64,000 nt of DNA from Aquilaria yunnanensis (taxonomy: Eukaryota; Streptophyta; Magnoliopsida; Malvales; Thymelaeaceae), in contig CM077595.1 of the NCBI GenBank assembly GCA_039654915.1, positions 51,243,501 through 51,307,500 on the forward strand, in the 5' to 3' direction. Under the pieces are notes generated by a model. That model was not told the origin of the DNA and did not search any database. It saw only the letters and a program-made list of their open reading frames with translations. The position numbers were made by a program, and so were the translations under genes. Positions 45,801 to 57,500 of the stretch are shown in pieces. The number at the start of each line of letters is the position of its first letter. Positions within the stretch are counted from its first letter, which is position 1.

Positions 45801-47179
45801 CAATTTTATTCCAAACAAGTTGTGAATGTTTCCACATCATTCTAAACAAGTTCTGAATGTTTCCACTTCATTCCAAACATGTTGGGTTGTGAATGTTTCC
45901 ATTTCATTGCAAATAAGTTCTGAATGTTCCAATTTCATTCCAAACAAGTTCTGAATATTTCCATTTTATTCCAAAGTAGCTTTGAATGTTTCTGTTCGTT
46001 CCAAACTAGTTGTGAATGTCCCCATTTCATTCCAAACAAGTTGTGAAAGTTTCGATTTCATTCCAAACAAGTTGTGAATGTTTCGATTTCAATCCAAATA
46101 AGTTGTGAATATTTACATTCATTCTAAACTAGTTGTGAATTTTTCCATTTGATTCCAAACAAGTTCTGAATGTTTGCATTTCATTCCAAACAAGTTGTGA
46201 ATGTTTCCATTCCATTCCAACCAAGTTGTACGTGTTTCAAATTCATTCGAAACAAGTTGTGAATGTAAATTCATTCGAAACAAGTTGTGAATGTTTCCAT
46301 TGCATTCCAAACAAGTTGTGACTGTTTCCATTTTAATCAAAATATCTTGTGAATCTTTCCATTTCATTCCCGACAAGTTTTGAAGGTTTCAATTCATTTG
46401 AAACTAGTTGCGAATGTTTCCATTTTGATTCCAAATAAGTTGTGAATGTTTCAATTTCATTCCAAACAGGTTGTGAATGTTTCCATTTCAATCCAAACAA
46501 TTAGTCAATGTTTCCATTTCATTCCAAACAAGGTGTGAATGTTCCAATTTCATTCCAAACAAGTTGTGAATGTTTCCACTTGATTCCAAACAAGTTGGGA
46601 ATGTTTCCACTTGATTCCAAACAAGTTGTGGATGTTTCCATTTCATTCCAAATAAGTTGTAAATGTTTCAACTTCTTTCCAAACTAGTTGTTAATGTTTC
46701 CATTTCCTTCCAAACTGGTTGTGAATGTTTCCATTTCAATCCAAACAATTTGTGAATGTTTCCATTTCATTCTGAAGATGTTCTGAATGTTTCCTTTTCA
46801 TTCCAAACAAGTTGTTAATGTTTCCATTTCATTCCAAACAAGTTGTGAATATTTCCATATCATTCCAAAAAAGTAGTGAATGTTCCATTTCATCCCAAAC
46901 AAGTTTTGAATGTTTCCATTTCACTCCAAACAAGTTTTGATTGTTTCCATTTCACTCCAAACTAGTTGTGAATGTTTCTATTTCATTCCAAACAAGTTGT
47001 GAATGTTTCCATTTCATTCCACACAAGTTGTGAGTGTTTCCATTTCATTCCAAACAAGTTGTGCATGTTTCAAATTCTTTCCAAAGAAGTTGTGATTGAT
47101 TCAATTTCATTCCAAACAAGATGTGAATGTTTCCATTTCATTCCAAACATGTTGTGAATGTTTCCATTTCATTCCAAAC
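42802..47179. repeat. 31-bp satellite array, block 5
   Basis: 31-bp monomers with many 29-bp units (TTTCCATTCATTCC). A block from about 43450 recurs about 1,479 bp further on (near 44930), keeping rare variants such as GTTGTGTTTGTTTTCATTC against GTTGTGTTTCTTTCCACTC. No gene was seen. Confidence 0.96.
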
Positions 47180-49510
47180 TGTTGGAATTCTTGGCACACC
47201 AAGATCATTTTAAGATTGGATTTGAGCTCATTGAGCTAACTCTAGCTTGAACAGCTATCTATGGCAGCTAAAAGTAGCTCCCTCTAGCTCAAGTCAGCTC
47301 ACTTCAGCTATAAGTAGCTCAAAGTAGTTGGACTTCAGCTCAAGTTAGAGTCAGCTCAAGTCAGCTCACTTCAGCTTCTGGTAGCAGAATGTAGCTGGAC
47401 TTCAGCTCAAGTCAGCTCACTTCAGCTATAAGTAGCTCCAAGTGCTATAAGTAGCTCCAAGTAGCAGGACTTCAGCTCAAGTTGGCTCAAGTCAGCTCAC
47501 TTCAGCTTTTGGTAGCTGAATGTAGCTGGAGTTCAGTTCACTTCAGCTGAGAGTAGCTAACTCCAGCTCAAGGTCAGTTCAGGGAACTAGACCTTAGTTC
47601 ATGGAGCTTGATTGGAGCTCAAAGGAGCTCAATGGTGCATAAGTAGCATAGTGAGCTAGCTTTGTGCCAGCTCACCTTGCTTTTAGCTCAAAACCACCAA
47701 GAGACACATCTTTTATGTAAAGGTATGTCTCTTCATCAAAAGAGATGACTATTGGCTAAAAGAACATGTCCTTTCATCCAAAGGAAGTGTTCCTTTAGTG
47801 AAAAGACATGTATATTCGGCCATGAGGGTGGTTGAGGTGGTTATTGCACCAAGAGTGATGTCCTATGACTTCAAGGGACATGTATATTCGGCCATAAGGT
47901 AGTTATGGGGTGGTTATAGGCCAAAGGAAGTGTTCTTTGGCTAAAAGACATGTATTTTCACCACCATACATGACCCTTGGTGATGCGAACCCCGATGGTA
48001 TAAAGACCATGAAACGCGCCCAAGATGTTTTTCAAGCTCCACAAGACATCAAAGAGACTGGATTTTAAACCCCCACCCCTAATCAACCTGTGATTAGAAA
48101 CGAGAAGTATAGAACTCCAAGAACACAAGCACACTTGTGCACCAAGGCAGTCCACAAAGAACCAAAGAGAAAACCTCTCCAAAGAGCAATATTATTTTGA
48201 AATTTTTCTGTGTGTTTACATCCAGAATATGTGCCTTTATATAGGCCTAAACTAGGGTTAAAAGCTGGGCAAAATTCGCAGCCTAAATCCCTTAGGAATC
48301 CTAGATACAAAGACATAGGAAATCCTAGTCAAATTAGGACTCTAATTCCTAGTTTGAACAAGTTTAATGAATGCAGCATATGCCACTTGCCCAAAATGAT
48401 TTAAAACTATTCCATAGCCTAAATAACTTCCTAAATAATGTCTCTAAATAGGATTTGAACGAAAATAAAATATAAATACAAGATTAAACCCGAAAACTCC
48501 CAAATAGCCTTTTTGGGTGCATTTTTGGCACTTTAAGGTTCTCTCTTGTATCTTCAGCTCCAAGCTTGAATCTTTGAGTTCCAATGGAATGAATCTTCAT
48601 CTTAGATGTGGTAATGAAGGTCTGGAAAGTTAGAGCTCAAAAATCCAGCTTGTGGACACAAAATGCATGAAGAACACTTAAGGTGGCTCAAATGGTGCAA
48701 TTTGAGTGGTGTCCTTGGTGTCCTTGTTTTGTGACTTATCTAAGCACTCCAGAACTGAGTACCAAGCATATCCATCATGTCCATATGGTGTCTTGAAAGT
48801 TCCAGCAGCTCCTTGTGAAGTTCCATGTCCATTCTCCATGAAGAAACTTGAAACAAAGCCTTGTAGTGCACTTGAGAGCTCCTTAGCTTTCTTCCTTGTC
48901 ATAGGTCCACTAGAAACCTTCAATGGGTCCTTGCCTTCTCCATGTGTGCCTTCCTTGATCATATCACTTGGCCAAAGGAAGTGTTTTTTGGCTTAAAAGA
49001 CACCTTTCTTGGTGTAAAGGTGTGCCTCTTGGTCATCTATAAATAGCCTTTAGAGGCCAGCCATTTTAAGGACAAATTTGCACTCCATTTGCTCCATTTT
49101 CTTGAGAGAAAATTGTTCTCCTCCTATTTCCTTTAAAGGCCAAAATATTAAACACTTCTTGAGAGCATTGTGGGTGGGTTTACATAGAGATTGTTCATCT
49201 CTATTTCAAGCTTCAAGGAGCCCCTCTAAGATCAAGTTCTCCCTCAAGTTTTTTCTCTAAACATAACCAAGAAGAAACGTGCACATCTTTTCTTGGTTTA
49301 GTAGCATGTTAGGTTTCATTTTCGTATATTCTTAGTAGCATGCTAGGATTTATTTAACATAACTTGTATGTGATCTTGATATGCTATATAATATGTTATG
49401 CATGCCTATATCCACGTTGAATTAAAATGAACAAATATGCATGTGGCATATACATGAGTAGATAACATAAAAGTATGTTATCATAAGATCATAAGATCCT
49501 GAAATCTTCA
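47180..49510 (+). repeat. LTR of the truncated copia element, split
   Basis: The LTR spans 47180-47980 and 48972-49510, about 1,340 bp in total, from TGTTGGAATTC to GAAATCTTCA. The TATA box is at 49038-49045. One AGCT-rich unit near 47427-47470 is locally duplicated (GCTATAAGTAGCTCCAAGT twice). Confidence 0.9.
47981..48966 (-). mobile_element. Divergent solo LTR of family 2
   Basis: 986 bp from TGATGCGAAC to GATCATATCA, with TSD CTTGG at 47976-47980 and 48967-48971. The first 500 or so bases match the other family 2 LTRs closely. From about 48490 it has different sequence, until the last 110 bp or so become alignable again. That terminal stretch encodes, on the minus strand, KDPLKVSSGPMTRKKAKELS, and the frame runs on to a stop at 48678-48680. 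It represents a subfamily with a replaced U3. Confidence 0.9.
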
Positions 49511-49512
49511 AT

Positions 49513-49525
49513 TGGTATCAGAGCC
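49513..49525 (+). promoter_or_regulatory. Primer-binding site of the truncated copia element
   Basis: TGGTATCAGAGCC, two bases after the LTR, as in the complete element. Confidence 0.93.
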
Positions 49526-49769
49526 AGGTCATGAACATGTATATGTTGCATATAGTGAGCATGATTTAGGATCATACATATGTGTATGATTGTGATAAGG
49601 CTAATGAAGGATATGTGTCTGGAGCAATGAAGGCATGTTTTTGTATTTCTCATTGAATGCTATATGCATCTCTTTTGCCATATATGAGCATGTTAGAAGT
49701 TGTTTCATACACATGTTGCTTTGTTGAGTCTTATTGTGTAAATTGAACTAAAACATGTGAATTGCATCA

Positions 49770-51519
49770 ATGTGTAAGAATATAGTTGCAGAATTAAACC
49801 ATGACCTCAAATTGGATGGTGAAAACTATTCAATTTTGCAACAGAAGGTCAAATTCATTTTAACTGAACAAGATACTCTTGATGTGCTCACTCAAGAGAT
49901 CATGCCTCTTGCTGAGGGATAGGATAGGACAACCTGTGAGGCATTCCTAAATAAGAACTCTATGTGTAGAGTCACTCTCCTTTCCACTATGGTGGATGAG
50001 ATTATGGTGGAATTCTCCATGCTTGAGGGGGCTAAGGCCATATGGGACTCAGTTAAGGCCAAGTATGTGTTGGAATTCTTGGCGCACCAAGATCCTTTTA
50101 AGGTAGGATTTGAGCTCATTGAGCTAACTGTAGCTTAAACAGCTATCTAAGGAAGGTAGAAGTAGTAGCTTCCTTTAGCTTAAGTCAGCTCACTTCAGCT
50201 ATAAGTAACTGGAAGCAGCTAGACTTCAGCTTATGTTAGCTCAAGTCAGCTCACTTCAGCTATAAGTAGCTCAAAGCAGCTGGACTTTAGGTCAAGTTAG
50301 CTCAAGTCAGCTCAAGTCAGCTCACTTCAGCTTCTGGTAGCTGAATGTAGCTGGACTTTAGTTCACTTCAGCTGAGAGCAGCTAACTCCAGCTCAAGGTT
50401 AGCTCAAGGAGCTGGACCTCAGTTCATGGAGCTTAGTTTGAGCTCAGAGGAGCTCAATAGTGCATAAGTAGTATAGTGAGCTAGCTTTGTGCCAGCTCAC
50501 CTTACTTTTAGCTCAAAACCACCAAGAGACACATCTTTTGTGTAAAGGTATGTCTCTTCATCAAAAGAAATGACTCTTGGCTAAAAGAACATGTCTTTTC
50601 ATCCAAGGGAAGTGTTCCTTGAGTGAATGGACATGTATATTCGGCCAAAGAGGTGGTTATAGCATCAAGAGTGATGTCCCTTGGCCTATGGACATGTATA
50701 TTCGGCCAAAGAGGTGGTTTTAGCATGAAGAGTGATGTCTCTTGGCCTTAAGGGACATGTATTTTCGGCATAGGCTTAAAAGACATGTTCCTTGGCCAAG
50801 GAGACACATTATTTCGGCCAATAGGTGTCTTTTGGACCAAAGAAAGTGTTCTTTGGCCAAAGAGACATGTATTTTCGCCAAACTAGATGACCCTTTGCCA
50901 AAAGAAGTGTTCCTTGGCTTAAAAGACACCTTGCTTGGTGTAAAGGTGTGCCTTTTGGTCATCTATAAATAGGCTAAAGGGGCCGGCCATTTGATTAATC
51001 CCTTGGCATTCTATTTGCTTCATTTTCTTGAGAGAAAAGTGTTCTCCTTCTATTCCTTTAGTAGCCGAAATATTAGACACTTTTCTAGAGCATTGTGGGT
51101 GGATTAACATTGAGATTATTCATCTCAATTCAGCCTCAAGGTGCTCTTCCAAGATCAAGTCCTTCTTCATTTCGATCAAGCATAACCAAGAAGAAAGGTA
51201 CACATTCTCTCTTTGTTTAGTAGCATGCTAGGTTTCATTTATTATTTACATGTATTGTCTCAGTAGCATGCTAGGATTTATTTGACACAACATGTATGTA
51301 AAATTGATATGCTATATAGCATGTTATATCAAATGCATAAATAATATATTAAAGAATTAGAATTATTCAGGTCTATATCCATGTTGAACTCAAATGAACA
51401 AATATACATGTGGCATATACATGGGTAGATAACATAAGAGTATGTTATCATGAGATCCTAAAATCTTCAGTATGGAGATATTTCTGTAGAGAAACAACAC
51501 TCAATGATTCTCAGGTTTC
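49770..51519 (+). pseudogene. gag: Copia gag N-terminus, broken and interrupted
   Basis: It starts MCKNIVAELNHDLKLDGENY; a 9-base deletion relative to the other copy joins the upstream ATG to TGT AAG. It has a stop at 49920-49922 (TAG), in the same codon where the complete element has TAA. The frame continues EFSMLEGAKAIWDSVKAKY to 50067, is interrupted by the solo LTR at 50068-51469, resumes as GDISVEKQHSMILRF and is then lost at the satellite junction. The protein would be the N-terminal half of copia gag. It is not functional. Confidence 0.88.
50068..51469 (+). mobile_element. Solo LTR of family 1 inside copia gag
   Basis: 1,402 bp from TGTTGGAATTC to AAAATCTTCA, with perfect TSD GTATG at 50063-50067 and 51470-51474. 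A TATA box is at 50964-50971. Its 3' third is closer to the split LTR at 26796-27889 (for example GGCCGGCCATT and shared spacing) than to the LTRs flanking the complete element, so at least two subfamilies exist. Confidence 0.94.
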
Positions 51520-54500
51520 CATTCATTCCAAACTAATTGTGAATGTTTCCATTTCATTCCAAATAAGTTAAGAATGTTCCAATTTCATTCCAAACAAGTT
51601 GTGAATGTTTCCATTTCATTCTAAACAATTTCGGAATGTTTCCATTTCATTCCAAAGAAGTTGTGAATGCTTCCACTTCATTCCAAACAAATTGTGAATG
51701 TTTCCATATCATTCCAAACAAGTTGTGAATGTTTCCACTTCATTCCAAACAAGTTGTGAATGTTTCCACTTCATTCCAAACAAGTTGTGATTGTTTCCAC
51801 TTCATTCCAAACAAGTTGTGAATGTTTCCATTTAATTCCAAACAACTTGTGAATGTTTCCACTTCATCTCAAACAAGTTGTGAATGTTTTCACTTCATTC
51901 CAAACATGTTGTGATTGTTTCCATTTCATTCCAAGCAATTTGTGAATGTTTCCATTTCATACCAAACAAGTTGTGAATGTTTCCATTCATTCTAAACTAG
52001 TTGTGAATTTTTCCATTTCATTCCAAACAAGCTGTGAATGTTTCCATTTCACTCTAAAAAAGCTGTGAATGTTTCCATTCATTCTAAACTAGTTGTGAAT
52101 TTTTCCATTTCATTCCAAACAAGTTGTGAATGTTTCCGTTTCATTCGAAAGAAGTTGTGCGTATTTCAAATTCATTCCAAACAAGTTGTGAATGTTTCCA
52201 TTTCATTCCAAACAAGTTGTGAATGTTTCCATTTCAATCGAAACGTGTTGTGAATCCTTCCATTTCATTCGAAACAAGTTTTGAAGGTTTTCACTCATTC
52301 CAAACTAGTGGTAAATGTTTCCATTTCATTCCAAATAAGTTGTGAATGTTTTAATTTCATTCCAAACTTGTTGTGAATGTTTCCATTTAATTACAAACAG
52401 CTTGTGAATGTTTCCATTCCAATCCAAACAGTTTGTGAATGTTTCCATTTCATTTCAAAGAAGTTGTGAATGTTTCCATTTCATTCCAAACAAGTTGTGA
52501 ATGTTCCAATTTCATTGCAAACAAGTTGTGAATGTTTCTACTTCATTCCAAAAAAGTTGTGAATGTTTCCACTTCATTCCAAAAATGTTGTTAATGTTTC
52601 CATTTCATTCCAAAAAATTTGTGAATGTTTCCATTTCATTCCAACGAAGTTGTGAATGTTTCCATTTCATCCTAAATATGTTTTGAATGCTTCCATTTCA
52701 TTCCAAACAAGTTATGAATGTTTCCGTTTCACTCCAAACAAGTTTTGAGTGTTTCCATTTCATTCCAAACTAGTTGTGAATGTTTCCATTTCATTCCAAA
52801 CAAGTTGTGAATGTTTCCATTTTATTCCACACAAGTTGTGAATGTTTCCATTTCATTCCAAACAAGTTGTGCATGTTTCAAACTCTTTCCCAATAAGTTG
52901 TGAGTGTTTCAATTTCATTCCAAACAAGCTGTGAATGATTCCATTTCATTCCAAAGATGTTGTGAAAGTTTCCATTTCATTCCAAACAATTTGCGAAAGT
53001 TTCCATTTCATTCCGTAGAAGTTATGAATGTTTCCACTTCATTGCAAACAAGTTGTGAATGTTTCCACTTCATTCCAAACAAGTTGTGAATGTTTCCACT
53101 TCATTCCAAACATGTTGTGATTGTTTCCATTTCATTCCGAACAACTTGTGAATGTTTCCATGTCATTCCAAACAAGTTATGAATGTTTCCATTTCATTCC
53201 AAACAACCTTTGAATGTTTACATTTCATTCCAAAACAAGTCATGAATGTTTCCATTTCACTCCAAACAAGTTTTGAAAGTTTCCATTCCATTCCAAACTA
53301 GTTGTGAATGTTTCCATTTCAATCCAAACAAGTTGTGAATTTTCCCATTTCATTCCAAACAAGTTGTGCATGTTACAAGTTCTTTCCAAACAAGTTGTGA
53401 ATGTTTCTATTCAATTCCAAACAGGCCGTGGATGTTTCCATTTCATTACAAACAATTTGTGAATGTTTTGATTTCATTCCGAAGAAGTTGTGAATGTTTC
53501 CACTTCATTCCAAACAAGTTGTGAGTGTTCCAATTTCATTCCAAACAAGTTGTGAATGTTTCTATTTCATTCGAAACAAGTTGTGAATGTTTCCATTTCA
53601 TTCCAAAGATGTTGTCAATGTTTGCATTTTATTCCAAACAATTTGTGAATGTTTCCATTTCATTCCGAAGAAGTTGTGAAAGTTTCCGCCTCTTTCCAAA
53701 TAAGTTGTGAATGTTTATATTTCATTCCAAACAAGTTGTGAATGTTCCAATTTCATTCCAAACAAGTTGCGAATATTTCCATCTCATTCCAAAGAAGCTT
53801 TGAATGTTTCCATTCATTCCAACCTAGTTGTGAATGTCCCCATTTCGTTCCAAATAAGTTGTGAAAGTTTCGATTTCATTCCAAACAAGTTGTGAATGTT
53901 TCGATTTCATTCCAAACAAGCTGTGAATGTTTCCATTCATTCCAAACCAGTTGTGAATATTACCATTTCATTCCAAAGAACTTTTGTGCATGTTTTGATT
54001 TCATTCCAAACAAGTTGTGATTGTTTCCATTTCATTCCAAACAAGTTGTGAATGTTTCTATTCCAATCCAAACAAGTTGTGCGTGTTTCAAATTCATTCC
54101 AAACAGGTTGTGAAGGTTTCCATTTCATTACAAACAAGTTGTGAATGTTTCCATTTCAATCGGAACATGTTGTGAATCTTTCCATTTCATTCGAAACAAG
54201 TTTTGAAGGTTTCAATTCATTCCAAACTATTTGTGAATGTTTCCGTTTCATTCTAAATAAGTTGTGAATCTTTCAATTTCATTCCAAACAAGCCGTGAAT
54301 GTTTCCATTTCATTCCAAATAGGTTGGGATTGTTTCCATTTCAATCCAAACAATTTGTGAATGTTTCCATATCATTCTGAACAAGTTGTGATTGTTTCCA
54401 TTTCATTCCAAACTAGTTGTGAATGTTCCAATTTCATTCCAAACAAGTTGTGAATGTTTCTACTTTATTTGAAACAAGTTGTGAATGTTTCCATTTCATT

Positions 54501-57500
54501 CCGAAGAAGTTGTGAAAGTTTCCGCCTCTTTCCAAATAAGTTGTGAATGTTTATATTTCATTCCAAACAAGTTGTGAATGTTCCAATTTCATTCCAAACA
54601 AGTTGCGAATATTTCCATCTCATTCCAAAGAAGCTTTGAATGTTTCCATTCATTCCAACCTAGTTGTGAATGTCCCCATTTCGTTCCAAATAAGTTGTGA
54701 AAGTTTCGATTTCATTCCAAACAAGTTGTGAATGTTTCGATTTCATTCCAAACAAGCTGTGAATGTTTCCATTCATTCCAAACCAGTTGTGAATATTACC
54801 ATTTCATTCCAAAGAACTTTTGTGCATGTTTTGATTTCATTCCAAACAAGTTGTGATTGTTTCCATTTCATTCCAAACAAGTTGTGAATGTTTCTATTCC
54901 AATCCAAACAAGTTGTGCGTGTTTCAAATTCATTCCAAACAGGTTGTGAAGGTTTCCATTTCATTACAAACAAGTTGTGAATGTTTCCATTTCAATCGGA
55001 ACATGTTGTGAATCTTTCCATTTCATTCGAAACAAGTTTTGAAGGTTTCAATTCATTCCAAACTATTTGTGAATGTTTCCGTTTCATTCTAAATAAGTTG
55101 TGAATCTTTCAATTTCATTCCAAACAAGCCGTGAATGTTTCCATTTCATTCCAAATAGGTTGGGATTGTTTCCATTTCAATCCAAACAATTTGTGAATGT
55201 TTCCATATCATTCTGAACAAGTTGTGATTGTTTCCATTTCATTCCAAACTAGTTGTGAATGTTCCAATTTCATTCCAAACAAGTTGTGAATGTTTCTACT
55301 TTATTTGAAACAAGTTGTGAATGTTTCCATTTCATTCCAAACATGTTGTGAATGTTTCCAGTTCATTCCAAACAGTTTGTGAATGTTTCCATTTCATTCC
55401 AAAGAAGTTGTGAATGTCTCAACCTTATTCCAAAGAAGTTGTGATTGTTCCAATTTCATTCCAAACAAGTTGTGAATGTTTCCACTTCATTCCAAGCAAG
55501 TTGTGAATGTTTCCACTTCTTTCCAAACAAGTTGTGAATGTTTCAATTCATTCCAAACAAGTTGTGAATGTTTCCACTTCGTTGCAAACAAGTTGTGAAG
55601 ATTTTCACTTCATTCCAAACAACTTGTGAAGGTTTCAATTTCATTCGAAACAAGCTGTGAATGTTTCCATTCATCCAAACTAGTTGTGAATGTTACCATT
55701 TCATTTCAAACAAGTTATGAACGTTCTGATTTCATTCCAAACTAGTTTTGAATGTCCCGATTTCATTCCAAATAAGTTGTGAGTGTTTCCACTTCATTCG
55801 AAACAAGTTGTGAGTGTTTCCATTTCATTCCAAACAGGTTGTCATTGTTTCCATTTCACTCCAAACAAGTTGTGAATGTTTCCATTTCATTCCAAACAAG
55901 TTTTGAATGTTTCCATTCATTGCAAACAAGTTTTGAGTCTTTGCATTCATTCCAAATAACTTGTGAATGTCCCCATTTCATTCCAAATAAGTTGTGAGTA
56001 TTTCGGTTTCATTCGAAAGAAGTTTTCAATGTTTCCATTTCATTCCAAAAAGGTTGTGAATGTTTCCATTTGATTCCAAATAAGTTGTGAATGTTTCCAT
56101 TTCATGCCAAGCGAGTTTTGAATATTTCCATTCATTCCAAACTAGTTTTGAATGTCCCGATTTCTTTCCAAATAAGTTGTGAATGTTTCCATTTGATTAC
56201 AAACAAGTTGTGAATGTTTCCACTTCATTCCAAACAAGTTGTGAATGTTTCCATTTTGTTCCAAACAAGTCGTGAATGTTTCAATTTCATTCCAAACTAG
56301 TTGTGAATGTTTCCATTTCATTCCAAACAATTTGTGAATGTTTCCATTTCATTCCAAGCAACTTGTGCAAGTTTCCATTTCATTCCAAGCAACGTGTGGA
56401 AGTGTCCATTTCATTGCAAGCAAGTTGTGAGTGTTTCCATTTCATTCGAAACTAGTTCTGAAAGTTTCCATTCTATTCCAAAGCAGTTCTAAATGTTTCC
56501 GTTTCATTCCAAAGAAGTTGTGAATGTTTCCATTTCATTCCAAAAAAGTTGTGAATGTTTCCATTTCATTCCAAACAAGTTGTGAATGTTTTCATTCGTT
56601 CCAAACAGTTGTGATTGTTTCCACTTCATTCCAAACAAGTATTGAATGTTTCCACTTTATTACAAACAAGTTGTAAATGTTTCCATTTCATTCCAAACAA
56701 GGTGTGAATGTTTCCATTTCATTCCAAAGAAGTTGTGAATATTTCCATTTCATTCCAAACAAGTTGTGAATGTTCCAATTTCATTCAAAACGAGTTGTGA
56801 CTCTTTTAATTTCACTCCAAACTAGTTGTGATTGTTTCCACTTCATTGCAAAAGAAGTTGTCAATGTTTTCATTTCATTGCAAACAAGTTGTGAATGTTT
56901 TCCATTCAATCCAAACTATTTGTGAATGTTTCCGTTTTTTTCCAAGCAAGTTGTGAATGTCTATATTCATTTCGATTCAATCCAAACTAGTTGTGAATAT
57001 CTTTATTCATTCCAAAGAAGTTGTGAATGTTTGCATTTTATCCTAAACAAGTTATGAATGTCTTCATTTTATTCCAAACAACATTTGAATGTTTCGATTT
57101 CATACCAAACGGGTTGTGAAAGTTTCTATTCATTCCAAACTAGTTGTGAATCTCCCAATTCATTCAAAACAAGTTGTGAATGTTTCCACTTCATTCCAAA
57201 CAAGTTGTGTATGTTTCCACTTCATTCAGAATAGGGTGTGAATGTTTCCATTTCATTCCAAACAAGTTGTGAATGTGTCAATTTCATTCCAAACTAGTTG
57301 TGAATGTTTCCATTTCATTCCGAACAGGTTGTATATGTTTCCATTTCATTCCAAAGAAGTTGTAAATGTTTCCATTTCATTCCAAACAAGTTGTGAATGT
57401 TTCTATTTCATTCCAAACAAGTTGTGAATGTTCCAATTTCATTCCAAACAAGTTGTGTATGTTTCAATTTCATTTCAAACAAGTTGTGAATGTTTCCATT

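Larger units (their letters stand above)
47180..51519 (+). mobile_element. 3'-truncated copia element of family 1 with two nested LTRs
   Basis: This has a 5' LTR, primer-binding site, leader and the first part of gag, then changes to satellite at 51515-51519 (shared GTTTC). The rest of gag, all of pol and the 3' LTR are missing. A family 2 LTR has inserted into its LTR and a family 1 solo LTR into its gag, each with a perfect TSD. The left flank is CAAAC, and no right TSD can exist because the 3' end is lost. Confidence 0.92.

Noticed and set aside
2576..47179. A fixed insertion site within the satellite monomer
   Set aside because: The TSDs found (TCAAT, TGAAT, CAAAC, ATTCC, ATTTC) fall at different places in the unit, so no single preferred position is supported.
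57241..57271. Heat-shock element or human satellite III-like (GGAAT) function for the monomer
   Set aside because: The reverse strand does contain GGAATGAAATGG, but GAA and TTC are three bases apart, not two, so no proper heat-shock element forms. Resemblance to GGAAT satellites is short and could be chance.
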